In this document: positions 35,987 through 47,400 of the stretch, in pieces
How the letters are laid out: every line of letters begins with the position of its first letter
Position numbering within the stretch: position 1 is the stretch's first letter
Assembly: GCF_026427595.1 (NCBI RefSeq)
Contig: NZ_CP101527.1
Span: forward strand, 3,963,001 to 4,027,000
From: Alkalimarinus sediminis
Lineage (GTDB): Bacteria > Pseudomonadota > Gammaproteobacteria > Pseudomonadales > Oleiphilaceae
Direction: 5' to 3'
Length of the DNA: 64,000 bases
The notes under the pieces: generated by a model
What the model was told of the DNA's origin: nothing
What the model saw: only the letters and a program-made list of their open reading frames with translations
Databases searched by the model: none
Program-made: the position numbers and the translations under genes

Positions 35987-36208
35987 CTAACCGCTGATTC
36001 TATCTTCTTCCAGTTTTTCTTCTGCTTTTTGGTACGCAGTATAGGCGGAAATAAGATGACACACCCAACCTAACATACCGCCTGTTCCGATCCAGAAACC
36101 GGGGGTAATAATTAGCCAGAAGATGCCTCTTAGAAAATAGCCGTTATAAATTTGCCCAACTCCGGGAACAATCAAACTTAAAACCGCAGCAATACCTGGA
36201 CTCGACAT
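35987..36208 (-). CDS. Small TM2-like membrane protein
   Basis: The ATG at 36208 follows GAGGAAAT, giving 73 residues. It has two hydrophobic helices (about 5-20 and 25-50) joined by the motif PGVGQIYNGYFLRGI, similar to the TM2/DUF5683-type pattern P-G-x-G-x-x-Y-x-G. Such proteins are of unknown function and sit in the inner membrane. A 19-bp tandem repeat lies just upstream of the gene. Confidence 0.75.
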   Translation of the reverse strand: MSSPGIAAVLSLIVPGVGQIYNGYFLRGIFWLIITPGFWIGTGGMLGWVCHLISAYTAYQKAEEKLEEDRISG

Positions 36209-36249
36209 TATAATTTCCTCAACAAACCTACAAACCATGCAATACACAT

Positions 36250-36314
36250 AGTCTATGTAAACATCAATAGACTATGTAAACATCAATAGTCTATGTAAAC
36301 ATCAATAGACTATA
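36250..36314. repeat. 19-bp tandem repeat, about 3.4 units
   Basis: Units AG(T/A)CTATGTAAACATCAAT begin at 36250, 36269 and 36288, with a partial fourth at 36307. The third base alternates T, A, T, A. Being 40 bp upstream of the TM2-like gene, the array could set its promoter strength or be a slippage-prone spacer. It is not a CRISPR because there are no spacers. Confidence 0.85.
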
Positions 36315-36358
36315 TGGTGCAAACAATGAAGAATTAAAAGGGTTATACGATAAGTATT

Positions 36359-38059
36359 TTATCGACCAACCGGGTAGACCGAGACACGCAAATGCAGTCG
36401 AGGTTCCTGTTGATCTTGATGATCATTAATACCCCAAGCCACTGCAGCGTTGGCGGTTATATGCTCCGACACGGCTAATCTGAGACCAAAACCACTACTG
36501 GTCAGAAAGTCAGACTGCGTTTCGGTTTCGGTGGGAATATCTGAAAAGACGCCGCCATGATCCACAAACAAGAAGCCCTGAAGGCTATTTTTAGTTGCAA
36601 ATGACTCACTCTGAATCATGGGCAAACTTGAGCTCACTTCAGCGTTAATATAGTAACCTTTGTCACCGATAAGCTGACCTTCTGGATAGCCTCTAACAGA
36701 TGCGGAACCACCTATTTGAAACTGTTCGGATGAGGGTAACAAGTTGTCATTAGTATATTGACCCGAGAAGTTAAAATACCCGCTAAACTGATCGGTAAGT
36801 GCCTGAGTTCTCGCAACTGCCAATCTAGTCTTTGAGTAGTACGCATGTCGTCCTGATTTAGCTCTGAAGCGATGAAAATTGATTGACGAAAACCAAATAC
36901 CACTTTCATCTTCTTTTTCGACACTAAACCCCAATGAAGGGTTAACAATTTCGGATGAAATGATTTTTTCGTAATCTACATCGGTATATGAATGCCGATC
37001 TTGCACTTGCGCCAAGCCGTCTATTTTCCACAGTTCATTAATAAAAATCGGTTGGCTAAAATCATACTGCCTTAACGTTGAGCCTCCACCGACGTTTAAA
37101 TTGCTTAATGCCCCATGAACAATGTTGATGTCGCTGTCATAGTAATAAAAAGCCAATTGTCCGCCCTTGGTATTCACTGGCACACTATAACTAATAGACT
37201 TCTCTCTCGAGCCTTTTGAGCCTGTCGCCGAAACTCTTAAACTGTCTCTGTAACCAAACAGGCTTTTATGCTCAACGTTAATACCACCGCGCTCTTCTCC
37301 GGTAGAGGTACTGCCGCTATTGTCTCCAAACAGTTCTATTACAAATGTTCTTGGCTCATAGGCTTCTACACGAATATCTGTTTCACCAAACTTTTCACCC
37401 GGTTGAAGCTCTGAGGTTAACTGCACATCATTGGTTTTGTTAAAGTAAAGCAGGCTATCTTGTAGTGGCTGAAGCTCAAACAGGTCTCCGGGCTCTTGCC
37501 CTATTCGATTAACAATGTAAGAACGTTTGGTCGCATCATTGCCCTGCAGCTCTATCTTACCCACATGCCCCTCGATCAAGTTTATATTTAACACCCCTGA
37601 CGTTAGCTTTTGCGCAGGAATAACCGCCTGAGCAGTAATAAAACCTCGTTCGTAGTACTTAGCGTTTAACTCAGCGACCAACTTCTGAAGCTCAGAAAAT
37701 GTGACATCTCTATCTACATAACTCTTGCTATATTCAGATAGCTCTTCATCAGAAAAGACATCCGAATCGGTAAAGTTAATCGCCTTTAGCGCGAAACGCG
37801 GCCCTGTAATATCAGATACCTCTGGCTTTGCGGGCTCTACTTGCTGTGTATCAACAGTAGGTTTCTCTGGTGTTTTTTTCTTCTCTAGTAGCCGCTCATC
37901 TTGTTTTTTTCGACGTTCCGTCTCTATCGATCGCTGCTGTTGTGCTCCAGGTAACTGGCTACCAATAGGCAGTGCGGCAACTGCATGTAAACTCAATATC
38001 GACGTACTTAGAACCATTACCCATACTGACGTCCGTGTAACGTTTTTAATTATTCGCAT
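36359..38059 (-). CDS. TpsB outer-membrane transporter (FhaC/ShlB/HecB family)
   Basis: A 566-residue two-partner secretion pore. After the signal peptide, residues 36-62 (starting QLPGAQQQRSIETERR) match the N-terminal plug helix H1 of FhaC-like proteins. Two POTRA domains follow (about 88-235, with AELNAKYYERGFITAQAVIP), then a 16-strand barrel with the conserved L6 tip ASVRGYPEGQ and a terminal strand LRVSVYPVGR. It exports the giant adhesin encoded upstream. The start at 38059 has GGAAAGAGA just before it. It is the last gene of a tpsA - small gene - tpsB operon. Confidence 0.95.
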   Translation of the reverse strand: MRIIKNVTRTSVWVMVLSTSILSLHAVAALPIGSQLPGAQQQRSIETERRKKQDERLLEKKKTPEKPTVDTQQVEPAKPEVSDITGPRFALKAINFTDSDVFSDEELSEYSKSYVDRDVTFSELQKLVAELNAKYYERGFITAQAVIPAQKLTSGVLNINLIEGHVGKIELQGNDATKRSYIVNRIGQEPGDLFELQPLQDSLLYFNKTNDVQLTSELQPGEKFGETDIRVEAYEPRTFVIELFGDNSGSTSTGEERGGINVEHKSLFGYRDSLRVSATGSKGSREKSISYSVPVNTKGGQLAFYYYDSDINIVHGALSNLNVGGGSTLRQYDFSQPIFINELWKIDGLAQVQDRHSYTDVDYEKIISSEIVNPSLGFSVEKEDESGIWFSSINFHRFRAKSGRHAYYSKTRLAVARTQALTDQFSGYFNFSGQYTNDNLLPSSEQFQIGGSASVRGYPEGQLIGDKGYYINAEVSSSLPMIQSESFATKNSLQGFLFVDHGGVFSDIPTETETQSDFLTSSGFGLRLAVSEHITANAAVAWGINDHQDQQEPRLHLRVSVYPVGR

Positions 38060-38111
38060 TCTCTTTCCAACAAGGTATTGTTTAAGTAGGTACTAATCTT
38101 ATTGTTTCTCA

Positions 38112-38405
38112 TTATTCTTTGGGCTTATTCTCACCCTCTGCAGGTGCTTGCATCTCTTCAGGCACCACAACAAGAGGTTTAGTGCTTTTAGAGTTTTCCT
38201 CTTGTTGTCGCTTTTTTTTCTCTTCCAGAGCTTGTAGCTGCAACTCCTTCTGCTGACGGCGTCTATCGTTATCTATACCACGCTGCTGTTGCGCACCCGG
38301 CATTTGAGAGACACCACTCGCTTGGGTTTGAGATATAGGCATGTAGAATAGGCTTACCAACAAACCTACACCTAGGGTTTTAGCGAATATCGAAAAAGGT
38401 TTCAT
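38112..38405 (-). CDS. Small secreted protein with a TpsB H1-like helix motif
   Basis: A 97-residue protein: signal peptide (about 1-29, ending TQAS), then MPGAQQQRGIDNDRRRQQKE (35-54), a long charged helix to about 70 and a Pro/Glu-rich tail. The motif aligns with the N-terminal plug-helix region of the TpsB next door (LPGAQQQRSIETERRKKQ), sharing PGAQQQR-[SG]-I and a following Arg/Lys/Gln-rich helix. It has no POTRA or barrel part. It overlaps the 3' end of the adhesin gene by 26 bp and precedes tpsB by 52 bp, so the three genes are surely cotranscribed. It may act in the periplasm on the TpsB pore or the adhesin; that is inference. I do not know a named family. Confidence 0.8.
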   Translation of the reverse strand: MKPFSIFAKTLGVGLLVSLFYMPISQTQASGVSQMPGAQQQRGIDNDRRRQQKELQLQALEEKKKRQQEENSKSTKPLVVVPEEMQAPAEGENKPKE

Positions 38406-41400
38406 CTTTCAACTCATTACATTCAATTGCTTCTGGGTGGAGTGCACAATGCTCATCGTTTGGCCCTGATGCCGTTGCGCTAATATCCATACCGTTCACC
38501 ATGGGTTGGTCTAAGAAGTAAGAAACAAAAGATTGCCCCACTAAACCACTAGTAACACCTGCATTACGAAGCGCTGCAGCTATTTGGGCAGAAACCGCAG
38601 CTTCTGCATCCTCTGCCTGAGATATAAGGCTCTGATTTTCGCCTAAAATACTACTTACTCGATGGCTTGGCTCATAATCCACCACATACTGATCGGTCTT
38701 AACATAGTTGTCATCAATCAGCAGGTTAAAACGATCACCCTCTGCGAATATCTGAACATCTACTGCCTCTAAGGCTTTGTCTGTATTCTTGACCAGAGCG
38801 TCCGTTTTAGGAGTAGCAAAAGCAGCTTTTTGTGTGACCCAACCATCGGCAACGCTTAGGCGTGTTGACGTAGTTGCCACTTCACCGTTTGCGGTATAGA
38901 ACTTATCAATCTGCGTTTCATTTACTGCTTTAACAGTAAGGTCAATATTACTCGCTAAGGTATTTTGATACCCGGTAGCATTAATCAATAACGTAGGCGT
39001 GTTCCCAGTATGGGTAATATCGGCCTCGATATTATCGCCTTCCAGGTCAACCGATTCCGTCACCTGAATATCAGCGGCTTCAACGCCTCCTGAAGCAGCT
39101 AAACGAATCTGTCTAGCCTGTGTGAGGCCGTTAGATATATCACCCCTCTGCGACTCTAGAACTACCGACTGAGCATTAACGCTACCGATGCTGAGATCAT
39201 TAGCTGCGACAATATTCACCGACGTGTTTGCAGTTGCACTTTCTATATCTACCATGCCTGCTGATGTGGCTGTAAGACCTTCAAGCACCGCCACTAACTG
39301 GTTAGCCTGTATGTCGCCCCCAGATGTGAGGCTCAACTGTTGCTGAGATTGAATCGAGCCTATCATCAACTGAGCCACACTATTGAGTCGCGCTGCTCCT
39401 TGTATAACCGCTTGTCCTAACTCAATGTTGGCAGCCGTTAATTCAGCATTACCTGTTACCGATAGGTCAGCTACTTGAATAGTCTCATCGGCATTGATAG
39501 AAGCGTCTAAACCAGACTCCAATGAATTCAGCTGAACATTCGCCTTCGATGCAACGAACAGGTTATTGCCCGCCTTCAAAGTATCTACGTTAATATCTTT
39601 CGCAGCATCGATAGAGGCGTTGTTAGCGGCTGTTACGGTGGTAGCAACGACGTTTCCGTTAGTTGATGTGACATCGAGATCACCTGATAACGCCATCAGC
39701 TCATCAGCCAACAGATCACCCTCAGCCACAAGGCCTGCAGAAGCACCTATAGACATACTGGCAATATCCATCGCACCATCAACTTCCTCTATGTAGATAT
39801 CATTCGCTGCGCTGGCTGTTAACTGCCCTTGGTCAGAAAATGCAGAGTTGATCTTAACCGCTTTAGTCTGGCCGCCTATAGAACCATTTTGAGAGACTAG
39901 CGCAATGGTGTTACCCACTACATTGGCGTCATCTGTTGCCAAGCCATTAAGAATGGACTCTTTAGCGGTCAATGCCACATCAGCTAATGATGAGGAGACC
40001 TTAGCGAGTAATAAATTACTTTCTGTTTGGGCTAGAGCAATATCGCCAGAGGCACTTGCTGTTAACTGTGTATCTATGCCTGCCAACTCTATCGCGTCAG
40101 CAACACTCCCGATAGCACCGTTTTCAGCAACAATCGTGACCTGCTTAGAATCAACATTTACTGCATCCGCATTTGCATCTAGCACTGAGCCTTTAGCGAT
40201 CAAACTAACAGCTTCGCCAGCAGAGACTGCGCCTAGTTGAATATCGCCTTGGGCCGACACCAAGTTAACAACACCATCAGTACTCTGTGCTTGAGCAATC
40301 GCCATATCACCCATTACTTCTGTCACACTAATACCTGTTGCAGCCGAAAACTCATTAGCAGCAAGTGATAGTGTATCAACCTGTAAGCTGTTAGATGCTT
40401 CACCTATAGAGCCTGTAGTCGAGTTGATAATGATGTTCATTGCGCTGATCAGAAGATTGTTATCTTCTGCATCGCTGTCGCTAATACCACCTAACGCATC
40501 AAGAGTGACCATACCCAGTTGGCTAACGATACCACCTGTTGCGGATGCAATCGCTAAACCGCCTCCGCTTGTGACGCTTACATCTCCATTGGCGACAATA
40601 TTGGCGACGTTGATATCCCGCTTGGGTGATTTGATATACACACCACCACTGCTTGCGGTGGCATTCAAGGCGCCATTAGCATTTAGACCAATTTCTAGCG
40701 CATTTGTTGCACTGCCAATTGAGTCTCCGGCGTTAAGCACCAGGTTATCACTACGGATATCAAGCAGGTCGTCATCGCTGGCATCGAGTATGCTGCCGCC
40801 TGTCGTTAAGTTGACATCATTAACGGCATAGATGGATTCAACATTTATATTACCCGTCGTTTCAGTAATGTTGATGCTGTCTCCGGCACGAGCGGTTAAC
40901 TGACCAGCTGCCGCAACATCAATCAACATCGCGTCTAACCGAGTCTCACCACCTGTCAAATTAACAAGATGGCCAATACTGTTGCTTGCGGCCTCAACAA
41001 TCAGGTTGTTCGCCTTAATAGCTGCAGTGCTATTTGAATCGGCGTATAAACCGCCACCTACTTTCAAGCGCACATCACCGTTAGTACTGCTAACTTCGTC
41101 AAGCACCAATGTCTGCTCTGAACCAAGGTAGATATTATCTCTAGCCGTAGCAGCCACAAGCCCGCTAGCGTCCAGGTCAACATCATCAAAATCAGTAATA
41201 TGAATCTCATTATCTGAAATAATCTGGTAGTCATTGCTTTCAGCGGCCGCTATTGCCAACTGCTCTGCCTTGGTCAGCTGAGTAAACGTTCGACCATCCA
41301 GTTTGATCACCATTGGCGAGGCTGCATTGTCATAACCGATACCGCCGTTATTGGCTGTAATTTCAATGTTATGTCCGATGATATTGGCATCTTCAATGAC

Positions 41401-44400
41401 TAATTCGGTGTCTGACACTTCTTTAAGAATACCCGCACCAATAGAATTTTCTAATTGCGGTTTGGTCCAGCTAAAGCCTGCGGTTAAACCATTCCACTCA
41501 TCACTGTTCTCAGCGATTTTATATTCAAACGAACCGTCAACGGAGTCACCTAGGGAGCCATAGCTAGCGTGCAATCTATGGTAGTCTTCGGTACGCTTAG
41601 CCTCTAGATCGGCAACCTCGGCGTCGCTCCACCCTAACGTATTACGATAGTGGTCATCTTCAATCGCGGTTAGTTGAACCTTGTGTTGATCATTATATTG
41701 TGTACTGTCCGCCTGCTGTGAACGATACTTCCAGTAAGTTTGATACTCACGCGTTTTCATACGCTCTTGAGCTGCAATCATCTGCTGTTTAGCGTTCTCC
41801 GCATTAGTACCTAACAAGTCCATATCGTTATACAGCGCATCTAAGAGGTTGTTAGCCGCACGTTCGTCTTCAACTTCAACCAAATTAAAGTCAACAACAT
41901 CACCGGTATTAACAACAATTGAAACATCACCGCCTAATGACTCAATAGCATTGACATACATGTCGCCCGCTAACTCTTGTAAGTAAACATCACCACCCGC
42001 CAATGCGGTAACACCACCAGTAACGCCACTTGTCACGTTGCTATTGAGGCTTAATGACTGCGCACTTGAACCCAAGTTACCTTGTAGTGACACCAAATCA
42101 ATATTGTTAGCGTTGATCGTATGACTGGAATTTTCCCCTACGATATTGCGTTCAGCAGACAACGACACATCGCCCTTTAACGCCTGAATAGTGCGTATCG
42201 TCATATCCCCGTTGGCTTCATCCAGATAGATGCTGCCATTAGTCGATGTCGCAGCAACGGTTCCGCCCTCAACCAAATCCATTTTAATAGCGCTAGATGC
42301 ACTGCCAATGCTCTGATTAGCATTGAGCGTTACTTGATCTACCGTCATTTGGGCTAATGGTTCACCCTGAACAATTTGTCCGTTTCGACTGGTGATCGTC
42401 GTGTTACCTTTAGTGTTCTTGATGCTGCCATCTATCGATATCTTTCCGTTAGACGCCACATCAATGGTGCCCGAATCATCCCCCATAAAACTGATTTTGA
42501 TCGGGTTAAACGCTTTTACGTTATGATTATGCAACGTGTATTGAGTTTCAGTGCGAGCCTGATCCCAGGTTGTTTTACGGTAAACCACATACTCATCAAC
42601 ATTTTCACTGCCGGCCACGGTTTTCCACTCACTGGCATAGGATAAGTAGGTTTTGTCATACCAATATGCCTCATCGTGGCCAGCTACGACTCTGATCACG
42701 TCATCCGATACTGACTTTCTTGATCGTTCTATCGACGAATAACCAGTAAAGTAGGTTTTTGTGCCGCCAGATATACCAAAATAGTGCTTTTTAACTTTCT
42801 CTCGAGTGGCATTTTTAACTACTTCAACACTATCCGTCCACGAGTAATACTGATTAGCCAGAGGCTGATAAAACGAGAAATCGCCCCCTGTACTTGATAC
42901 GGCATTATCGAGATCAAGTACTCCAGATGCATTGGTAAATGTTTTCACACTATTATTTAAGTGCTTATAAACCGTAATTAATGACTCATTACTGGCAGTT
43001 CTATACGCCGTATCAGTTATTTTTACAGTGCCTTCAATGCCTGACCCTGTATCCAAGCCTGTTAGTCGAAGGGCAATATCAGTTTCATTGTCGATATCGA
43101 TGGTGCCATACCCATCCATCACTTTAATTTCACCCAAGCTGGTATTCAGAATATGCCCATAAACCTCAACATAACCTCCCATTATATTAACGGGCTCCAG
43201 CTCCAATGTTTTATCAACCGCATCATAAAACACAGCCACTTTAGAGATATCGTTGGCAATACCATTGTTGATCTTTAGGTTTTTGAAGTAACGTTCCGTC
43301 TGCAAGCCACTGTCATAAGCTTGTTGGTAATCTGCTACTTCTTTAGCTAAATCAGTCGCGACTTGACCGACTATATTAACGGTTCGGGAGGGCAAGCCAC
43401 TTTGAATCACTCCGTTAATATTAAGGTACTGAGAACTAATAAAAATATTATTGCCGGCCAAGTAAGTGGGGTCATCATAAGGCTTGCTAATACCTAACAA
43501 GTTTTCTACCGTTCGGCTGCCGGTACTGTAATCATTCCCGCTCGCTTCAGCGATATTTTTATAACTATTCCAGTGAGTTTTTATATCCCCACCCACGTTA
43601 CGGATACCCTCTTTGTAGCCGACCATAATATCTTTACCGGCGGCCAATTTGATGGTGTCTGCAACGATATCAACACCGTCTTTAATCTGCACACTGCCTC
43701 GAAGACTGCGAATATCGACTAATCCGCTGATGTTAGAGATATCTTCATCGATATAGATATCGGGCGCCATTTCTCCACCCTGAGGTAAGAATTTATTGAT
43801 AACGGAGATAGTGGGGGTCGAATCTGCGCTAGTTTCAACCGTAGTGAATCGTGCAGTATTGCCTCTGTTTCGAGCATTTATATCGCTCTCATTGGCGACT
43901 AAAGCACCATTGAACAGGATCTTTCCGCCTGCTTCTTGTGGAATAGTCATTTTGTTGGTGCGAAGGAAATTACCGCTGTTATTTTCAATGTTAATCAACG
44001 TGTCGCCAGGTGCTATCAACTGCCCGCCCGAACTGGCAAGGCTGTCACCTTCGATATAGATGTTACTAGAGCGCGCGGTTAGTTCTTGGTCAACTTTTAA
44101 GACTCCAACGGTAGAGGTATCACCCCCTAAACTGTTGAGCCTATACTCCAGCCAGCTTTTTTCAGCTTTGTACGCCCCTACTAGGTTATCAATATTGTTA
44201 GGATCGATATCATCTGCAGGAGCAACAGCCATTGAGATTTTACTCTCTACATCTGCTATTTCGCTCGTTAGGCTTGAGATAATGGTGGAGTAGTTATTGT
44301 TATCGCTTGTCAGACTGCTATTCTCACTTGCCAAAGTAGCATTCTGGTTTTGTGCTGTCGTCACACGGCCGTTTAATGCAGCGATTTCGTTTCGTTTCTG

Positions 44401-47400
44401 CTGGATCAACGCAGCGTCTTTTTCAGCATCAAGTGCTGCTATCTGTGTATTCAAGGTAGAGATCGAACTATTCCACCCTGATATATCGCTATTGTTAGCA
44501 TTAATTGTCGAAGTGTTCGATGCTATTGTGCTGTTATTACTAGTTATTTGCCCCTGAACAGAGGTTTTTTCTGCACGCTTAGCAACCAACTCATCGTTTA
44601 ACGTATCTAGCTCGCCACCCGATGAGGTACTGTTACTATTGCCCGCTACATTGGATTCAAGTGCTGTAATCATCTCATCTAGCTCATCAATTCGAGCTTG
44701 AATCGTATTAGAAAGCACCTCAGTGGTTTTTGTTACGGTAATCCCTTCGCTACTTTGTGCTGTATCAACTTGACCATTGCTATCAATGATCAAAATGCGT
44801 TCGTTTTCGGTACCTACTTCAACTTTACCATCAACCTTAACCGTGGAAGATGCTACATTAGTCGTTTTGCCCCCTTTGATATCCAGAGAAACATCACCAC
44901 CACCCACAAGGTTACTGAAGAAACTACCAACTGCCGCTAGTGCTTCTCGGTACAGGTCTTTACCCACACCATAACCTTTGACCGCAACGTCACCTTTACT
45001 CGCCAATAGACGAGCATCACCTACACTCGTTAGCTCTGCATGTTGGGCAATGGTGATCGTATTATGTTGGTTAAGCGAAGCATCCGCATCGGGTTTGGTT
45101 TCAATGGGAAGAACTGTTTTATTATATAGGTCAGTATTCGCATAGATTTCATAGCTACTGCTTACGCCAGAGGTATCGGCTCCAACCGACAAGTTCATAT
45201 CACCTTTGGCATCCATGGTCGCATTGGAGCCAATGTCGATACTGTTATCAACATTGGCACTCGCGATACTATGCCCTTGTGCAGCACCCGCTGCGCCATA
45301 GGTTTTGGCATTAGCATTCGCATCTAAATGAGTGCGTGTTTTGATACCCATACGAATATCACCCACACTGGTTAACGCTGCTGAGTCATCCACTAAGATA
45401 CGACCAGTATTTTGGCTATTGTGAATAAATGACTCGGCCCTTGCGATCGCAATGGCGCCACCAGAGTCGAGTTTAGAACGATCCTTCGCTTCGATGTCAT
45501 TAAACACATTTACCGTAAATGCACCTGGCGTTTTTCGGTCTCCGGTTAAATCAATATTGCTAGCAGTTCCAAAATTAATGGCAGTATTGTTTTTAATCAC
45601 CGTATTACTACCCGCTGCCGCAGCGTCAATAGCACCACCAGACCCAGAATAGACGTTGTAACCTGTCAGGCCTGTTTTACGAACCGTGTTGTTAGCGGCT
45701 AATTGAATAGAGCGGGCGGCTAATTTGGCACCTGTACCAAATAGAAGCCCGACTACCGAGTTGACGGTATTGTTAGCAGATGCACCACTTGCACCAAGCA
45801 AAGATGCATTGGTGCTGTCAGTTTGACTGTTGAAACGGCTAGTATTCTTTGCAGTAATGATGGCGCTATTAACATCAATGCCACCTGTAGCGCCGCGGTT
45901 GCCTATCGATATTGTTGATTGATTGCCATTAACTGTTTTAGCACTTGAAGCGGCACCCGAAACTAAACCGCCACTTCCGGCAATAGCCTTAGCAAAAGTT
46001 TTATCTTCACCACCTGCGTTAATAGTTAGAATTCCACCGGTGATTTTAACGTTGTCAGCAATCTCTAGAGTACGCTTAGTAGCTGAGGTTGCCTTGGCAT
46101 TATTACTGCCTGCCGCCACAATACCTGCGTTGATACCCGTTACATCAGCCCTTGAATAACTATTACCACCTGCGGACAATGTCAGGTTATTCGTCGCATT
46201 AAGAACCGTATTTTCATCAATCAACAGCTCGCTTTTGGCGTTATTTTCAACGCGGCTATCCGTTGCACCCAACCCGGCCAACAAACCACCACCCGCAGCA
46301 ATAGCGCGAGATTTCGTAGTATAGCCATCAGCACTTAGCAAGGTCTCTGCAACCACGCTGAACGCTTGAGTGTTCACTAAAACATTTTTACCTACTTGAG
46401 CTAACACTGAACTAGAAGCTACCGCTTTAGCAATTGAAACGCCGATGGTTAAACCACCTGAGACAGTGTAACCCTGAGCATCGGCTTTAACATTTGGCGT
46501 TGCTGTGGCCTTAACCGATACTTGGTCAAAAACAGTATTAGTAGACGTTCGATCACCCAGCGCAGCCGTTACCTTTACCTTATCAGTCACTTCAGCATCT
46601 GAACCATTACCTGCGGCAAACAACCCGCCCGCGGCACCGAGACTTTTTGCTTCAACAGTACCTTGACTATTAGCGATAACATCGAGTTTTTTGTAGGAAG
46701 ATAACTGCGTATTATCAGCCGTTTTAGCGGTTACGGTACTTTCTTTATTAGCATGCGCAACCACTACACCGGCTGCCGCAGCACCTGCACTCGCACCTAC
46801 TGAGTCGGTATAGATACTGCTCGAGTCATCCGCTTTAACAATTACATTGCCAGTTCCGTTACCGGTTAAATCACCACCAAGAGATGCAGAGACATTGTTC
46901 TCAACATTAGAAACCGTGACGGCAGCACCTAAACCAACAATGCCTGCTGCACCGGCTAGTGCTTGTGAGCAAATAACATCCTGACAGTTAACGCCTGAAG
47001 GGTTATTAACCAAGTCAACTTTAAACGGTGCAGAGTTAGCGAGCGTTGTATCGCTCTTACCTGCAAGCGCCTGAACAGAAACAGTGGCGGCATTAACATC
47101 TACACCTGAATCGATAGTTGCGACCACATTGTTCTTAACCGAGGTATAAGCAACCGCTCCTCCCACGCCAAGAGAGCCAACGCCTAAACCTCCTACGGTC
47201 GACTCAACTTTGGTTTTATCCTGCGCCTTAACAGACACACTACCCGCATCAACAACAGTGTTTACGCCCCTAATTTCAGCGGCAGTTTTAAAAATCGTAG
47301 TGGGTGTATTAACCGAACCACTAGCGCCCGACTCAACAGCATTACGCTCTGCCGTACTCAAATCAGTCTCATCAATATTATCCAGTTGATTACCGGTTTT

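Noticed and set aside
36250-36314. Possible CRISPR array
   Set aside because: The 19-bp units are directly abutting with no spacers and there are no cas genes.
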